Shown here: piece by piece, positions 32,526-44,274 of the stretch | Layout of the letters: every line of letters starts with the position of its first letter | Numbering within the stretch: position 1 is the stretch's first letter | Source: Symbiodinium natans | Lineage: Eukaryota > Sar > Dinophyceae > Suessiales > Symbiodiniaceae | Length of the DNA: 64,000 nt | Direction: 5' to 3' | Assembly: GCA_905221605.1 (NCBI GenBank) | Contig: CAJNDS010002523.1 | Coordinates: forward strand, 188,001 to 252,000 | The notes under the pieces: generated by a model | Seen by the model: the letters and a program-made list of their open reading frames with translations, nothing else | Databases searched by the model: none | Told to the model about the DNA's origin: nothing | Made by a program: the position numbers and the translations under genes

Positions 32526-33369
32526 CAAAGCCAGACATAGCTTTGCTGTGTAACTGCGACCCAGCATGCCCCCAGGACCTCTCCTCCTTCTCCAAATCTG
32601 CCAAGCCCATGTCAAGGCAGCTACCCTTTCCGGCACACTTCAGGGAGCTCATGAGGCTGTCGTAGCTGTACCTTAGCTGAAGCCTCACCCTCAAGCCTGA
32701 GCCGTGGGAAATGTCAGGGCGGTGGAAGCGTGCTCGAGGGATAATGGATAAGGGCATACAGTACTATCTCACTGCATTCCTGGAAGCCAGGGTTGAAAGA
32801 GGCTAGGTTTTGAAAGAGGGCTCTTGAAGCCATGGACATCGCAGTCTGGAATCCGCATGGGCTTTTTCGGGAAAGTGGCGGTACCACCAGTGTCCACACA
32901 GCGCAAAATCCCCACAAGGGTCGACCAACATGGAGGGGGGTACTGAACACTTTCAGAGATTCCAGAAACTTCGATGGAGCTTATATAGGGTACCAAACAT
33001 AGGCGCGTACGATTTGGATCAACGCCCACATGTCTTCCAAGATGCCCCAGGTCGATAGACCCGAAGGTCCCCGCAGCATTGTGCATCAGCGGCCACCATT
33101 GCTGCGAGAGCGCACCTCTGGAGGATCTGAGGATGTCAGCCGTTTTTGAGGGGGCGCTGGGTTTGGAATTGTTGAATGCCGGGGTGCTGCTTCAGCAACT
33201 CTGTCACCCTCGGGGTTTTTAGGATTTCGGGCACGGGCGTCGGGGCCATTGGAGCTTCGGGTTTTATCCTCCTCCCCAGATGCCTTGCATCAGCCGCTGG
33301 TACGTCCTCGCCGCGCATGCCATCAGTGGGGCCTCGTGCGTGCCTTAGGGGCGAAGTCTCCGGAGCCAC
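32526..33369 (-). CDS. Exons of an unassigned gene
   Basis: 33136-33369 is Pro/Arg-rich ('TPVPEILKTPRVTELLKQH'). 32765-32845 is a clean 27-codon exon (GATTCCAG acceptor, GTACTG donor; 'MSMASRALFQNLASFNPGF'). 32526 to about 32655 is 'LKCAGKGSCLDMGLADLEK...' before a GTGTGC donor. All on the minus strand and plausibly one gene; joins not shown. No family recognised. Confidence 0.45.
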
Positions 33370-33399
33370 AACAAAAGGTTAAAAGCGCTGAAAGAAGCC

Positions 33400-34060
33400 T
33401 AGGGTGTTTGAGCAGGACTCCCTCGAGTAGCTTTCATATCGCTGCCTTAGAGACATGCGAGCTTTTTTGCTCTCGAATGATGTAAGTGGGTATCGTGACT
33501 CCCAGGTGCATTTGTCGAGGTAGGGCTCGCGAGCCTCGCGCAAAGCTTCCAAGCATCGATCCTGCGCGCAGTGACGTAGTGACAGTCTGAGCGCTTGAGG
33601 CTTTCGGTTTGAGGTTAAGGCTTCTGGGATTCTGGGGTTTAGGGGCCCTACCTGCGGCGTTTGGGTTCCAATGGTTTTGCCGTTTGGTTTTTAAGGTGAA
33701 TGTCAGAAAATACTCAATAGCACTAACAAAGAGAAAATCTAACCATCCAAAGCATAAAGTAGGAAAGCCTATAGACTGTAGCCCCAAAGCCTGAGCCTAA
33801 CATCATCTGCCCTTTAACCGCAAAAACTGTCAAGCCAGACACGTGCTCATACAATCCACAGCGACGAAGAAGAAAAGAGGCTCAAACAATGAAATTGATT
33901 AGGGATTGGATCTTAAAACTTCAAGCCTTGCGTCTTAAGCCCCACACTCCTAAACCCGAACTAACCCCCACCCCACCCTAAACCCAGCCGAGGCCATACT
34001 CCCTGTCCGTGGAACTTCGAAGCAGGCCGTTGGAAGGGGAGGCGGTGATGGAGACGCTGG
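33400..34060. other. No gene recognised
   Basis: Intron-like sequence with degenerate telomere words ('gggctttagg', 'cctaaacccg', 'accctaaaccc' at 33590-33640 and 33925-33990). Open frames here are short and unsupported. Confidence 0.6.
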
Positions 34061-34136
34061 GAATCCTCAACTCTTGGCACTTTGGGCTGTCTGTAGGATT
34101 TCGGGCTTTGGATGGCCGAATCAACGCAATGCAAAG

Positions 34137-35269
34137 GCCAGCTACAACTTCCGGGGGCCAGCTCGAGGGCCTGCTCGCTGCGAATGCGAATTTCAGGGAC
34201 CGAGCGACAAAGAACTTGTCTACTGCATTTTTACCTCGCAGTCGCAGACAGCAGTCAAGGCGGCAGGCGTTCCACAGTTCACGGTTCGCGTTCTCGCAAC
34301 TCGGACTTGCCAGGCGAGGATGCATTGACGGCTCGGTAGTTGCAGATCTGGAGGACGTGCGGGCGTACTAGTCGTCTGCTTCAGTTTTCGTATGGCGGCT
34401 TCAGGTTTCTTGCTTCATGACTCGCACGGTGAAGTGGCGGGCTCAGGCTGTGACATTCACCATGAGAAGTTCGTTCCAGCTATGACTGTGCCGCATCCTT
34501 GCGCCCGCGATGCTACTTGTTCTCAAAGCTATGACACGAGCCTGGCCTCAAAACACGGACAAGCCTGGGCTAATTGCTGCTTGTGTTTGGTTGACGTCGT
34601 GCAGGTAAGATTCAGCCTCAAGAAAACGACGTAATTAGGACAGTCCATTCTGCAACCACCCCAGAAATCAATTTCTCACCATGCATGCTCTCGATATCTC
34701 CCAACCACTAGCGTCCATTGTGCGCGTGTCCACTTTGAGTGGTCCAAGTCGCAGGGAGTGTAGCGCTCCGACAATGTTCAAAGACACAGCATGAACAATG
34801 GCGGCGCCAATGTTCCTTGGCGGCTTGCCGTCCCAAAATGCGAAATTGTGCTGGCATGAAACTTCATGAAACTATACTCAACATGTTGGGGGAGCCCCCT
34901 CTCAAGCACTATTCCGGGAGAAGCAAGGCCAAAGAGCCATCAGTTGAGGCCGGCTGTTGGCCCGAGATTGGAGCACTTTCACTGAGGCTTCGTGGTCAGT
35001 TGCGACGCCAATCTACAGCAGGCTCAATGCTCATGAACTCCCTGTGCAGCTTGATCAAAGCCGAGGTACGGGAAGGCAACAACCAAGGACAGCGACAGAA
35101 CCACGCTCCGGGAAGAAGCCTCAAGGACCTCTGCGAAGGTTAACGTGCGCCAAGGATTTCGGGTGCTTCTTGGAGTGTTTGTAGAGATCAACGTTTCAGC
35201 CCACATCGACATTGTTCTTGCCACCAGCTTGTTGGCTGGGTGGGGGGGAGCTGACAAGCGCGTGACTTG
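34137..35269 (+). CDS. Multi-exon gene of unknown function
   Basis: Plus-strand exons. 34137-34313 (59 codons; 'CECEFQGPSDKELVYCIF', 'KAAGVPQFTVRVLATRT') ends at a possible GC donor CAG|GCGAGG, or one codon later at a GA donor. The next exon ends at 34604 with a perfect CAG|GTAAGA donor; it reads 'MAASGFLLHDSHGEVAG' from 34392, or continues in frame from an acceptor at about 34347. A frame at 34.93-35.06 kb reads 'RDWSTFTEASWSVATPIYS' to a GTACGG donor. 35139-35269 is hydrophobic ('FRVLLGVFVEINVSAHIDIV') and ends at GTAAGA. Good exons; not every junction phase is settled. The hydrophobic last exon may be membrane-associated. Family unknown. Confidence 0.5.
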
Positions 35270-35487
35270 GTAAGATGTCCAAGCCCCAGGCTCCCTTGCA
35301 CCACACTAACCAAAAGCCCAATGGCCCCTCATTGCCCTTGAAGAAAGGATGTGAAGTACTGCAAGACCCTAAAGGCCCTGTCGGAATCTACGGAACCGGT
35401 CCATAAATCCAGCACTTCAGCTTTCTCATCTCAACACGAAAGAGAAACTAAGTTTAAGCTACTCTCAAGGCCACCCGGCGCTGCCCT

Positions 35488-36410
35488 TTAAAACGGAGGG
35501 GGGGGGAGGGGTGGATGGAAGTGATATCGCTTGCAGAAGCACTGAAGCACCTCGCGGCAGTCCTTGTTGTGCTTCATGCCTGGCAACTTCTGCTCAAACT
35601 GCTGCTGCTGCTTCACCTCGGGCTTTACGTGATAGAAACGAAACGAACACTTTGGCAATCGAACAAAGGACCGGAAACTCAACGGCCCGTCCTCGGCCTT
35701 TGCGGTCATCACAGCACAGAGGGCTGCTTACCCTGGAGCTAGAAACTTCAGCGCCTGGTTTTTCGGATACTGGCGACACTTTCAGTCGGGCCCCTCAAGT
35801 CATCAGTCCAGCTTCTGCCGCCCGGATGACGTCGCAGCCCTCAACATGAAGTCATTCTTGAGCCCAGAACACTCAAGGACAAGTCACGGTCTCCGACTCA
35901 ACGTTGTGCCGAGCTTTGGCCAGCAGCTCCTGCAGGAAGCAAAGCAGGAAAATGCTTCCTGAACCTCTTCACAGTATCCTGTGTGCTGGGTCTCGGCGCT
36001 ACTTGACCCGTTTAGCGGCAGGCTGTGTCAAAACTGAAAAACCCCAAAATCCTGCACCCGGCTAAGGCCCTGAACCCTGTGCTCTCCGTTTGCCCGTGTA
36101 ACCGCAAACTACAGCTTTACCAAGACTCGAAAAGCGAAGAGCATTCTCAGCCTCTGCGTCCCAGAGTTTTTGCAAAGCAGCTACTGTACTGTGCCAGATG
36201 AGGGCACTTGGGTTCTCAGGTTGAAGGAGGCAAAAATCACGGTTCTACGAGGATTTCAGTGCAGGTTTTTTCAAAGGCCGGTTCTGAATATTTGGATGAG
36301 ATCACAGTATGGAGTTCGTGGGCTTCGAGCCCGGTATCTTGCAAGCACCACCCGGAGTCCTCCTCGCCAAGCTCTGCCTGCTCCAGCTTCTGCTGCAACC
36401 TCACATGGTG
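35488..36410 (-). CDS. Exons of an unassigned gene
   Basis: Minus-strand exons. 36237 to about 36407 is 'LQQKLEQAELGEEDSGWC' and 'VISSKYSEPAFEKTCTE', likely a coiled-coil segment, open to a stop at 36237. 35888-35929 is a clean 14-codon exon (TTCCTGCAG acceptor, GTGACT donor; 'ELLAKARHNVESET'). 35488 to about 35640 is 'PEVKQQQQFEQKLPGMKHN' with a Cys-rich 'KDCREVLQCFCKR'. The last could be a small Cys-motif helix, but it does not match a CX9C pattern. Possibly one gene, possibly two. Confidence 0.45.
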
Positions 36411-36589
36411 AGCTGGAAGCGGCAAAGCCCTAAGACCACCACGCTTCAAGTGCCGAGCCCTGCCCTCCTTAACTATCATCCTTGCGAACTTTGCGCAGAA
36501 GCGCCCGTTTCCCCAGGCTCATGCAGGCTACTGGGCCCACTTGGGTTTAGGAATAAAGGGCTTATGTTCGGACATGAAGCCATGTTGCG

Positions 36590-36790
36590 GTGCAGAACTT
36601 TACGAGAATGGCTGTTGAGGCCGCAGCCCAAGGCAACGTGAACATGCACATCTGCAAGTCCAACGCTGTTGATCAACAGCCTACCAATCCCTCTAAGCGG
36701 CCACACCCATCTGATGCAGCAAGAAACACTCGGTTCCTAACCAATAAGCCGAAACCCCCTTCAAGAGAAGCCCAGCTGCAGAGAGAGATG
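36590..36790 (+). CDS. Candidate exon
   Basis: A plus-strand frame with 'AAAQGNVNMHICKSNAVDQ' then a basic Pro-rich tail. A minus-strand frame (36476-36706, 'SSLHEPGETGASAQSSQ') overlaps. No borders confirmed. Confidence 0.25.
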
Positions 36791-37179
36791 GCGCTCTGCC
36801 TCCGCCTGGGGCTTGGTTGCCTGAGATTCAGCAAGGTTGCTTTATTGAGGGCTTCGGGTTTAGGATCAGCTCGAGTTGAGGGTTTAAGATATCGGGCTGA
36901 GGGCTTGAAATTTCGGGTGGGCGGGGGCGAGGGGGGATTTCATCAGCATTGAAGCTTCGCGCGGGCCCTACATGTTGGTTCAGTCTCTGCTTGAACACTC
37001 AAGCGGAGCTGTAGTGCGGGGTTCTAGCTGTGTGTCATGCAGTGAGGTTCAGGCCTTTGCGGGTGTCGCGGAAAACCAGGCCACACAAAGACACGACCCT
37101 AACCTCACAACCATTCAAAGCTATTCCCACAAGCCACAACAAGCCCCAATCCGGAAGGCCACACCCTGAGACCCATGAC

Positions 37180-37582
37180 TGAAGGGTTCAGGAGTTCTGC
37201 CGCCCGCGCTGCCAACTGCTTCCACAAGGCGTCTTCCACCATTCTCAGGTGATCCGCCTCTTCTGCTGTGTCTGCTTCGTGCGCCTCGGGAAGGGTTTAT
37301 ATAGTCACAGCGTGTCGAGCGGAAGAGGCATGCAGCATGTGACAAGGCTTCAGTTTAGTAGGTCTGCACGATACAGTACATGCCCACTCTGATAGCATGT
37401 TCAGACTCGTTGGCAAACGAGAAGAGAAGATCCTTCCTTCGAACCCCTCGCAACTCAGGTGGAATGTAAGGTGGAGACCTCCAACAAGGAACTGTTCTGG
37501 TGGCTGGTGGGGAAGTACGCATCAAAACGCTGCTGCATCTCCTGCCGCCGAAGTACGAACGCAGAGGGGCAACTCGAAGCAC
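37180..37582 (-). CDS. Two exon candidates, unassigned
   Basis: 37355 to about 37582 ends at TAA with 'KDLLFSFANESEHAIRVGM', probably the C-terminus of one gene. An overlapping frame 'FVLRRQEMQQRFDAYFP' with a GTCTCC donor is also coding-like. 37180-37284 is a clean 35-codon exon ('AHEADTAEEADHLRMVEDAL...') with a CCCGAG acceptor and GTCATG donor. It is acidic and helical and belongs to another gene or a later exon. Functions unknown. Confidence 0.45.
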
Positions 37583-38093
37583 ACAATTAAAGGATGTAGG
37601 GCTGGGCTGTTCTCATCACACTCAGAACGAAACCTCGAACTAAAGGCCACACACTGGGCCAGACACACCCAGAATTAGTCGGTTGACCCGCTGCAAGGGT
37701 ATCGAGTTTTGCGGGGTTTGAGAGTTTAGACTTTCTTGGCTGAAGGCAAAAAAAATCGGTAGCAGTACCACGGGCCTCTCGAACGGAGGACGGGGCGTAG
37801 CTGTACCTGAGGCAAGCCCGAATGGCAGGTTGAGCATCTCTCAACAAACGAATATCGGGGTCTTTCGGCTATGTATAAAGCCTGCCTGTCGGTGCACAAG
37901 CCTGCTGAGCACCCAGCCACCTTTGCAAAGCCGCCTTGCACTCTTTAATGCTATACATGCTCATAGCATAGCAAGACTGCGCGAATTCTCCGACTGGAAC
38001 GTCCTCGAGCCCAAACTAAACTTGGGCATCAGAACCTGTTCGCAACCGTTTAGGCACGTCTACAGCCGCAGCTAGTGTTTCGCTTACAGAGAC

Positions 38094-38383
38094 TCAAGCC
38101 AAGCTGTCAAGACACCCGAAAAGGTACTGCTTGATGGCTTGGAGCTTCGCCACAACCTTCCTGGAAAGTGCGGTGCAGATATCTGGAGCTTTCGGACATG
38201 TGGCATGTCTGGATGGTCTTCTGAATTTCTCATCACGATCACATTAGAGAAGAATGAAACAAAAGCCTTGATGCTACGGCCCCGCATCTCAAGAGTCGTG
38301 GTCCTTACCGCCATCTTGATCTTTTGCCACAGGCTGCCTTGGTCTGGGCCAAGATCGAAATCCTCTAGTCCAAGCTTCAAAAC
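38094..38383 (-). CDS. Two-exon 3' end of an unassigned gene
   Basis: Exon 38309-38383 (GACGTCAG acceptor, GCG|GTAAGG donor; 'LEDFDLGPDQGSLWQKIKM') joins in phase 0 to exon 38094-38156 ('VVAKLQAIKQYLFGCLDSLA' then TGA). The 152-bp intron is also open in the exon 1 frame, so a retained reading exists, but the consensus donor and the clean terminal exon favour splicing. No domain recognised. Confidence 0.55.
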
Positions 38384-38414
38384 CTGACGTCCCTGTGTCG
38401 CAGGGCTTAGCAGT

Positions 38415-38960
38415 TCAGGGTTTGGGCTGAGCGAAAAAGGCCTTTAAGGATAGAATGGATAGGGCTTCTTTGTGGCTGCGTAGGACGCGTAGGGTTCTAG
38501 GGCCCACCAGGGCTTGCACTCGCACATTGGCAGACACCCACTGACACGAGATGGAACAGCCAAGGTGTAGTGTACTGCAATGGCCCAGTGTCATCATGCA
38601 GGCACCACGTGGAACCCTGACATCTTTTGCAGTATCCATGTACCGGATCAACCTCGCCTCACCACTGCCACCATGCGGCGGACCTTGGCGAAGGCGGCAC
38701 ACACGGTACACCTGGCCAACGAAGTCGAGGCTGCAGCGACTGTTTGCTGGCAATGAATGCCCACGGCATATCAACTGTGCGCTGTAAGTTTCATGCAGAA
38801 CAGACTGTACTTCGAACGACAGCAGGATCAGGATCCGCGAGTGTTCCTGATGCACATGTTATGCGTTATGTACACTCTGACACGCTCATCCCTCCGATGG
38901 CCTGCCACAAACCGCCATCTGCTGCAAGAAGGCTGCTGGGACACCCAGCCACGAAGCACG
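38415..38960. CDS. Coding-like DNA, strand ambiguous
   Basis: The minus frame over 38440-38640 reads 'CSISCQWVSANVRVQALVGP'. The plus frame over 38757-38960 reads 'LYFERQQDQDPRVFLMHML' with GC-rich third positions. These may be two convergent exons. Borders not found. Confidence 0.3.
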
Positions 38961-39689
38961 TCTGAGATTACACAGACTCGCGAGATCACAGAGACTCGGG
39001 CTCGTGCGCAAAATTATGCATCGAGACCTTCTTCAACTGAAGCCCAAATCGTAAGAGCCAGCCTCCAAAGTGGCGACCTGAAACCCTGAAGAGATAGAAC
39101 CTGTGAACCTCAGGTCTCTTTGTCCGTGCTGCTTGAAGGTTGCGTTGTACTGCTCACGGCAGTTCCGTCGGTCGCTGGCACTTAGGTCCTGCAGAAAGCT
39201 CACTCTATTCCCCCCCCAAAAAGGGTTCGTCAGTTTTCATGTCGAAGTAAAATTGGTTTTTCGGCACCTCTGCACTGAAACTCAAATGGCCTGGTTGCAA
39301 GTGTGTGAAAGAACTAGAGACTAAAAACAAACCCCACACTCTGACCTTAGAAGCCCTCGAACCCCAAACCATCCACCCTGAAAAAATCCCGAACCCTTGA
39401 AAACTCCACAGTCGCACAACTTATCGGTCAATGCCGGCTCCACTCAATATGCCTCGGCCATGTCCATGCCGCAGTCACCGCCAAGGACGCCATGGATCAG
39501 GCCTGGCACGTGGATACACACATATACACACGGGGGCTTTAGGGTTGGAGGATTTAGGGTTCGGAGCTTGGAGCTTTCGGAGTCCCATGCGAACCTCGAG
39601 AGTCCTTGAACAAAGCATCAGGATCAGAGAAAAGTGTGACACCAAGAGCACAAGACACGAAGCACCTGTCCCCAGCAGCTGCAAGATGC

Positions 39690-40017
39690 CTTTACTCTCT
39701 TCGGATTCACCTTGCCTGCGTCCTGCCCCCACGGCACCGTGCTGTGTGGACTGCACGAGAATAACCTTAGGCTTAGAGAGCACAGGGGAAAGGCAAGGGC
39801 TGCCCTGACGCGACCGGTCAGTTCACCAAAAAACAGGTCCCTTCTGGCATACCCGTGATCCAACGGCCGCGTCTACGTAGGGAACCATGGGACAATAACT
39901 TGGAGAACTGACTGTGTATGTGCGACTCTTGCCAACGCTGCATGCTGTCTTCAAGATCTCTGAGGGATCAGCCCCGCACAAGCGCATGCGTCGGGTGAGG
40001 TGTCTGAAGTTCATGCG
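39690..40017 (-). CDS. Exon(s) of an unassigned gene
   Basis: 39853-40017 is a 55-codon exon with a CCAAGCAG acceptor and CGG|GTATGC donor, encoding 'RRMRLCGADPSEILKTACSV' and 'SSPSYCPMVPYVDAAVGSR'. A following exon after TTCTCGTGCAG (about 39691-39752) fits phase 0 ('STQHGAVGAGRRQGESEE'). Cys/Tyr/Pro-rich; family unknown. Confidence 0.5.
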
Positions 40018-40562
40018 CTGCTTGGCCGTGGACTACCAAAACTTGTGCCCGGACAAGGCACCAGCACCAAGAGCCGATGACAACCGATGTTCCCTATGAC
40101 TGTTAGACTTGGCAGAACTCCGAAACCAGCCCAGCGGCATGCTGTAGCCAGGGAAGGGCTGTGGCGGGAAGATGCCCCAGGAGAGGGAAATGGATTCCTC
40201 GTTCTTCGTGGGTTCCCGAGGATGGGGTGAGGAGGGGGTCAAGACTTCCAGGCTTGGGGGAGATGAGAGATGGACCAGAGGCCTTTATCATCAACATCCC
40301 AACCCCCCGCCCTCTCTCCCCACTCTCCCCAAATCAAGCAAGCTTGGGCTCTTAACCCAGGGTTTCTTCCTATTTCGGGTTTTGGACTTTAGGCCGGCAG
40401 GCGGCGGTGAGGGTTGCCAGCTTGCTGCACGAATTGCAAGATTTGCCTTGGCCCTCGAAGTCTGACTCCTGCGCCACAACACTTGGGACTTTGGTGGTGG
40501 GCTTCATCTCAGGGCTTTTGCTGAAAAATGTTGGGGTGGATTTTGCCTTTTGCAGATGTTGA

Positions 40563-40739
40563 CTATGGCCTCAAGCAGGATGATGCTCCCGAATCCAAAA
40601 GCACCTGGTGCGTAACCGTCTTAACCCAAACTATCCCCAGCTCGAACCCCGACCCCGCCTGCGCCGGCCGCCCCGCCATGCGGCGTGCATGAGGGGTGGC
40701 AAATGTCGCAAAGAGCAAGAGCACGCAAAGCGCACTCAT
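40563..40739 (-). CDS. Small ORF with signal-peptide-like start
   Basis: ATG at 40739 begins 'MSALCVLLLFATFATPHAR', typical of a secretory signal (hydrophobic core then small residues), followed by a Gly/Ala/Arg-rich stretch. The open frame ends 'HQVLLDSGASSCLRP' before a stop. 'LLDSGAS' resembles the retropepsin-type aspartic protease core found in LTR retroelement Pol. With only about 15 residues this may be chance. Either a first exon of a secreted protein or a retroelement scrap. Confidence 0.3.
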   Translation of the reverse strand: MSALCVLLLFATFATPHARRMAGRPAQAGSGFELGIVWVKTVTHQVLLDSGASSCLRP

Positions 40740-41323
40740 GGCTCCAAAGCAGAGTCTTTTCACAAACAACTTGGATTTATCAGGCAACGAGGCCTTGGGC
40801 CACAAGTGTGCGTGCGTGATTGTGCGTGTGTGGCAAGCAGCAGGCAATCAACAAGCGTCGCCTGAGATGCAGGAGAAGCTTTTCCAGAGCCCCCCCCCCC
40901 CCCCCCCCGAACTACCCTAAACTCACCGAACCGGGCCCCTCCTCAAACCGGAGCGGGTTCGCAGGCCTTCGCGAACAATTTCTGCCAAACCGGGTGCATT
41001 CCGGGTCATGGCATAGCCTGGCTGGGCTTCTGGGGGGGGTCTGCCCTGACCCCTGTCTAGGGTAGGGCTATGGGACACCTTCACGGGCTCAAATCCGAAA
41101 CCGCGAGGCAAAGAAACGGTGGGATCTCGAACATGGCATCCCAAACCTAGCCCATGTTGTGGTGCCAAAATGTCCCAAACACAGGGCCCGCACCATGACC
41201 CACGCGGTGGGCACCGAAGTCGAAAACGGCATGCCTCACGTTTTTCTGAGAGCATAGGGCCACTGGGTTCCTTTATGATGTTGACTGGGCTTGCCCTGTC
41301 GGTGACAAACTTCCCTACGCGAT

Positions 41324-41631
41324 GACAAATTCAAATCTTCGATCTGCAACAGTTGTATAAGAGGCAATGGGACGCCCTGCGTGTGGTGATGCTCCTACTG
41401 GTTGCTTGGTTGCTTGGTTGCTTCGCAGTGATGAAAAGTGGTTCTGATTGCAAGACATTCGAGCACGGTATCATCAATGAAAAGCAACCCTCTCCATTGC
41501 AAGAGTTGTTAAGCCCGGCAAGTGCAGATCTTGGTGGGCAACTGACAGGATGCGGCTTGAAGGAAAAGACCTGTTTTGTGCTCAGGGACATGAGCTTCTT
41601 GCACCTGCGACTCCGTGATGATGTACCCTGA
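41324..41631 (+). CDS. Possible small membrane protein exon
   Basis: A plus-strand frame with 'IFDLQQLYKRQWDALR', then a clear hydrophobic segment 'VVMLLLVAWLLGCFAVM', then a soluble tail. No ATG at the start, so probably an internal or 3' exon. The minus strand is also open here. Function unknown. Confidence 0.35.
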
Positions 41632-41959
41632 AATCGGAAACTACCTGATACGTCCGTCCCTCTTCGCCCCCTGAAGAAACCTTCAACCCTCTGAACACCT
41701 ATCAGCCCCGAATCCCTGAACTTCACTCAGGCCCGCGGCAGGGCCACCAACCTCTCCTGCGTGCACCGTGATCTTCAAGCCTAGCTCCTTTCACAAGTTC
41801 AGACGCTGCATGCACTTCCAAGTATGCGAGCAGGAGATTGTGTCTGTTCCAGTCTTACATGCACATGTGTGCAAACTCTCTCTCACACAGACAACCTGAT
41901 AGGAGCCACGAACCAAAAGGCGGAGGCGTGTCACGTGCACCCAAAAACACGCAAAGATG

Positions 41960-42100
41960 TACATATGTACATACATACATACGTACATACATACATACAT
42001 ATATACTACATTCATACATTCATACATTCATACAGTTTCATACATACATACACACATACATACATACATACATACATACATACATACATACATACATACA

Positions 42101-42131
<31 letters not shown>

Positions 42132-42239
42132 CTATATATATATATATATACTCTGTGTGTGCATGCATAAGAACAGGTATACATATACGTGTATATCTAA
42201 GAATATATATGTATATGTATACATATATATATATATATG

Positions 42240-42285
<46 letters not shown>

Positions 42286-42290
42286 TACGA
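41960..42290. repeat. CATA/TATA/TAGA microsatellite block
   Basis: About 330 bp: (TACA)n with near-perfect runs at 42045-42130, then TA repeats, mixed TATG, and (GATA)n at 42240-42285. Tyr/Ile/Thr/His frames are artefacts. Confidence 0.95.
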
Positions 42291-42469
42291 TCAACTACCA
42301 TCAAAAGAGTCAACGAAAGAGAAAAAAAAACGAAAGAAGCAAGGCTGTCATCATGATAGCAAGGGGGGGGGAGCCACCTTCGCCCGGGCGAACGCCTCCT
42401 CGTGGCCCTTGGGGTCATCACCCACTTCCTTGCTCCAGCTGCGAGCTCCCGCAGCATAAAGGGGCCGTG

Positions 42470-42883
42470 CTATAACAGGGCACCCAAAAACGGACCATTT
42501 TGTAGAGAACTGGCCAAAAACACGTCTGCGTGTAGCTCAACGATGCTCCAAAACACAGACAGTCGCTTCTGGATTCTGTGCGGAACATAAGATGTGGGGC
42601 ACCTGTCTCTCAAATCAAGCAAGCCTGGCAGACTCTCAGTCCAACCAGCAGCCCTCCAAAGACGCAACCCAGTGAAAACCTCCTCAAAACCTGCCAATCC
42701 AAGATCCTGCGATCTACAGTGGCCTGTTCCTGTTGATGGTAACAGTGTGATCAGCTTGGAACTGTGTTCGACATAAGGCTCATCACAACGCGGGCCGAGA
42801 AACCCCGGCTGCCACATCCACACCGACCACAGCACACGGGTAGGCGTCGCGGTGCTTAGCCGCCATCCTGGGCTTGGACTCAT
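42470..42883 (-). CDS. Unassigned coding region
   Basis: A 137-codon open minus-strand frame with convincing stretches ('CDEPYVEHSSKLITLLPST', 'LGLAGFEEVFTGLRLW', 'IQKRLSVFWSIVELHADVF'). It may contain one or more short introns. No family recognised. Confidence 0.45.
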   Translation of the reverse strand: MSPSPGWRLSTATPTRVLWSVWMWQPGFLGPRCDEPYVEHSSKLITLLPSTGTGHCRSQDLGLAGFEEVFTGLRLWRAAGWTESLPGLLDLRDRCPTSYVPHRIQKRLSVFWSIVELHADVFLASSLQNGPFLGALL

Positions 42884-43283
42884 TGACTCCCCTTACTCAA
42901 CAACCTAAGCCAGGCTCCCAACTCTTCCGCGTTTCCCTTTTTACATTCGGGCCATGATGTCCTGGCCGGAAAGCGGAAAGGCTCAGCAAAACTCTCAGCG
43001 TTTCTCTAAACCCGAAGACCTAAATCCAGCAGACCCCAGCACAAGATCTTATGCAGGGCTCTGGGTGGCATGTCACTGAGCTGAATGAGCTGAAAGGGAA
43101 ACGGAACAAACCAAAGTGAACGAAGTTAAGGGAAGGTTAAGGGTCTGCGCTGCGCTGTCTCTCGATATCTGAGGGTTGTTTTCCCACCCAGACAGGGCTT
43201 AGGGTTCAAGAGTTTAGGGCTTAGGCGTAGAGAACTAGATAGGGCAGAAGCCTCCAGTTGGGACTGGCGGCTCCACGCACTGC

Positions 43284-43804
43284 ATGGACCAAGCTGGCTG
43301 GAAGAAGATGCAGCAAATGATCTGGTTCACGACCTCAGTTCCCATGGCTAAGGCGGCGGGTGGATCAAGAAGCTAGATCAGCCTTGCTCTTAACTTTCTT
43401 TAACCATCGCAGGGAACAAAGAACCGGCAGAATACTGCACCATCGGATGCGACCCTGTCGAAAGCTCGGCAAATCCGACTGGAGGTAGGTTCCTACGTCA
43501 GGTAAGTGCTCCACCACGCCATGGGCAGCACCTTTGAAGGGGAAAAGGGCTGCGCCCCCTCTTCAGGTAGATTTGTAGAGCTTTGCAGAGCCAAGATCAC
43601 AACCTCAAGTCCTCCATCCCGCCATATCGGCCTGAAATCTGCAGACCTGCCGGAGAACAAAAGGCCGGAAACCTCTCATCCAATTTCAGAAACAAAAACA
43701 ACCTTTCAAACCCACAAGGAGAAGCCCGGGGCACAGCCCTTCCGCAGGCCGCGTGTCACTGCCGCAAAAGCTGGCTCGGGGTCCACGACCTATGCTCTTT
43801 CTGA
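43284..43804 (+). CDS. Multi-exon 3' end of an unassigned gene
   Basis: Exon 43413-43501 (AACCATCGCAG acceptor, CAG|GTAAGT donor) encodes 'GTKNRQNTAPSDATLSKARQ...'. Exon 43579-43804 (TTTGTAG acceptor) continues in phase with 'LQSQDHNLKSSIPPYRPE' and ends at TGA. A 77-bp intron separates them. An upstream frame from ATG 43284 ('MDQAGWKKMQQMIWFTTSV') may be the first exon; its phase to 43413 is unresolved. Basic, Asn/Ser/Pro-rich product; family unknown. Confidence 0.55.
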
Positions 43805-43880
43805 ATGAGCTTTATAGGGCTATTTGGGATTGCATGAGAGAAGGCACAAGAATTCGGGGTCGAGGTCGAGGGTTCGAGCG

Positions 43881-44010
43881 CGGCCTCCCCCCCCCCCCCC
43901 CGCCCCCTGCACCTACACTGCCCTTCCTCCAAAGCCTACCCCCCCTTTCGCTCCCTGCACCTGTCCAGGCGCGAAGATGTCGCCCCCAGTGAGCAGGTGG
44001 GGCGAGTAAC
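43881..44010. other. C-rich non-coding sequence
   Basis: A poly-C run of about 15 near 43888, then CCTACC-type sequence. Resulting Pro-rich frames are dismissed. Confidence 0.6.
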
Positions 44011-44274
44011 GAACCTGCAAGGTGGAGGGGAGATTGGGATCCGGACCGGTTGGAGTTCTTTGGGCCTTTTTCGCCAATGTTGAGGCAAGGAAGCACAAAA
44101 CACCGTGAAGGAGCGGAGGAGTGGGACCCCGATTGTTCACCTCACGACTGTCCACTCTCTGATCACAGCTTCAGTACCTCGCAAGGCAGTTCTGCGAACT
44201 GCCATCGATGCATTTTATCTGAGGGGTTTCGAAGTGAGGGTTGTTTAAATACACATGCTTGCCACAACCTGGCC

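Noticed and set aside
41791-42457. Tyr/Ile/His-rich ORFs on both strands
   Set aside because: Translations of CATA/TAGA microsatellites.
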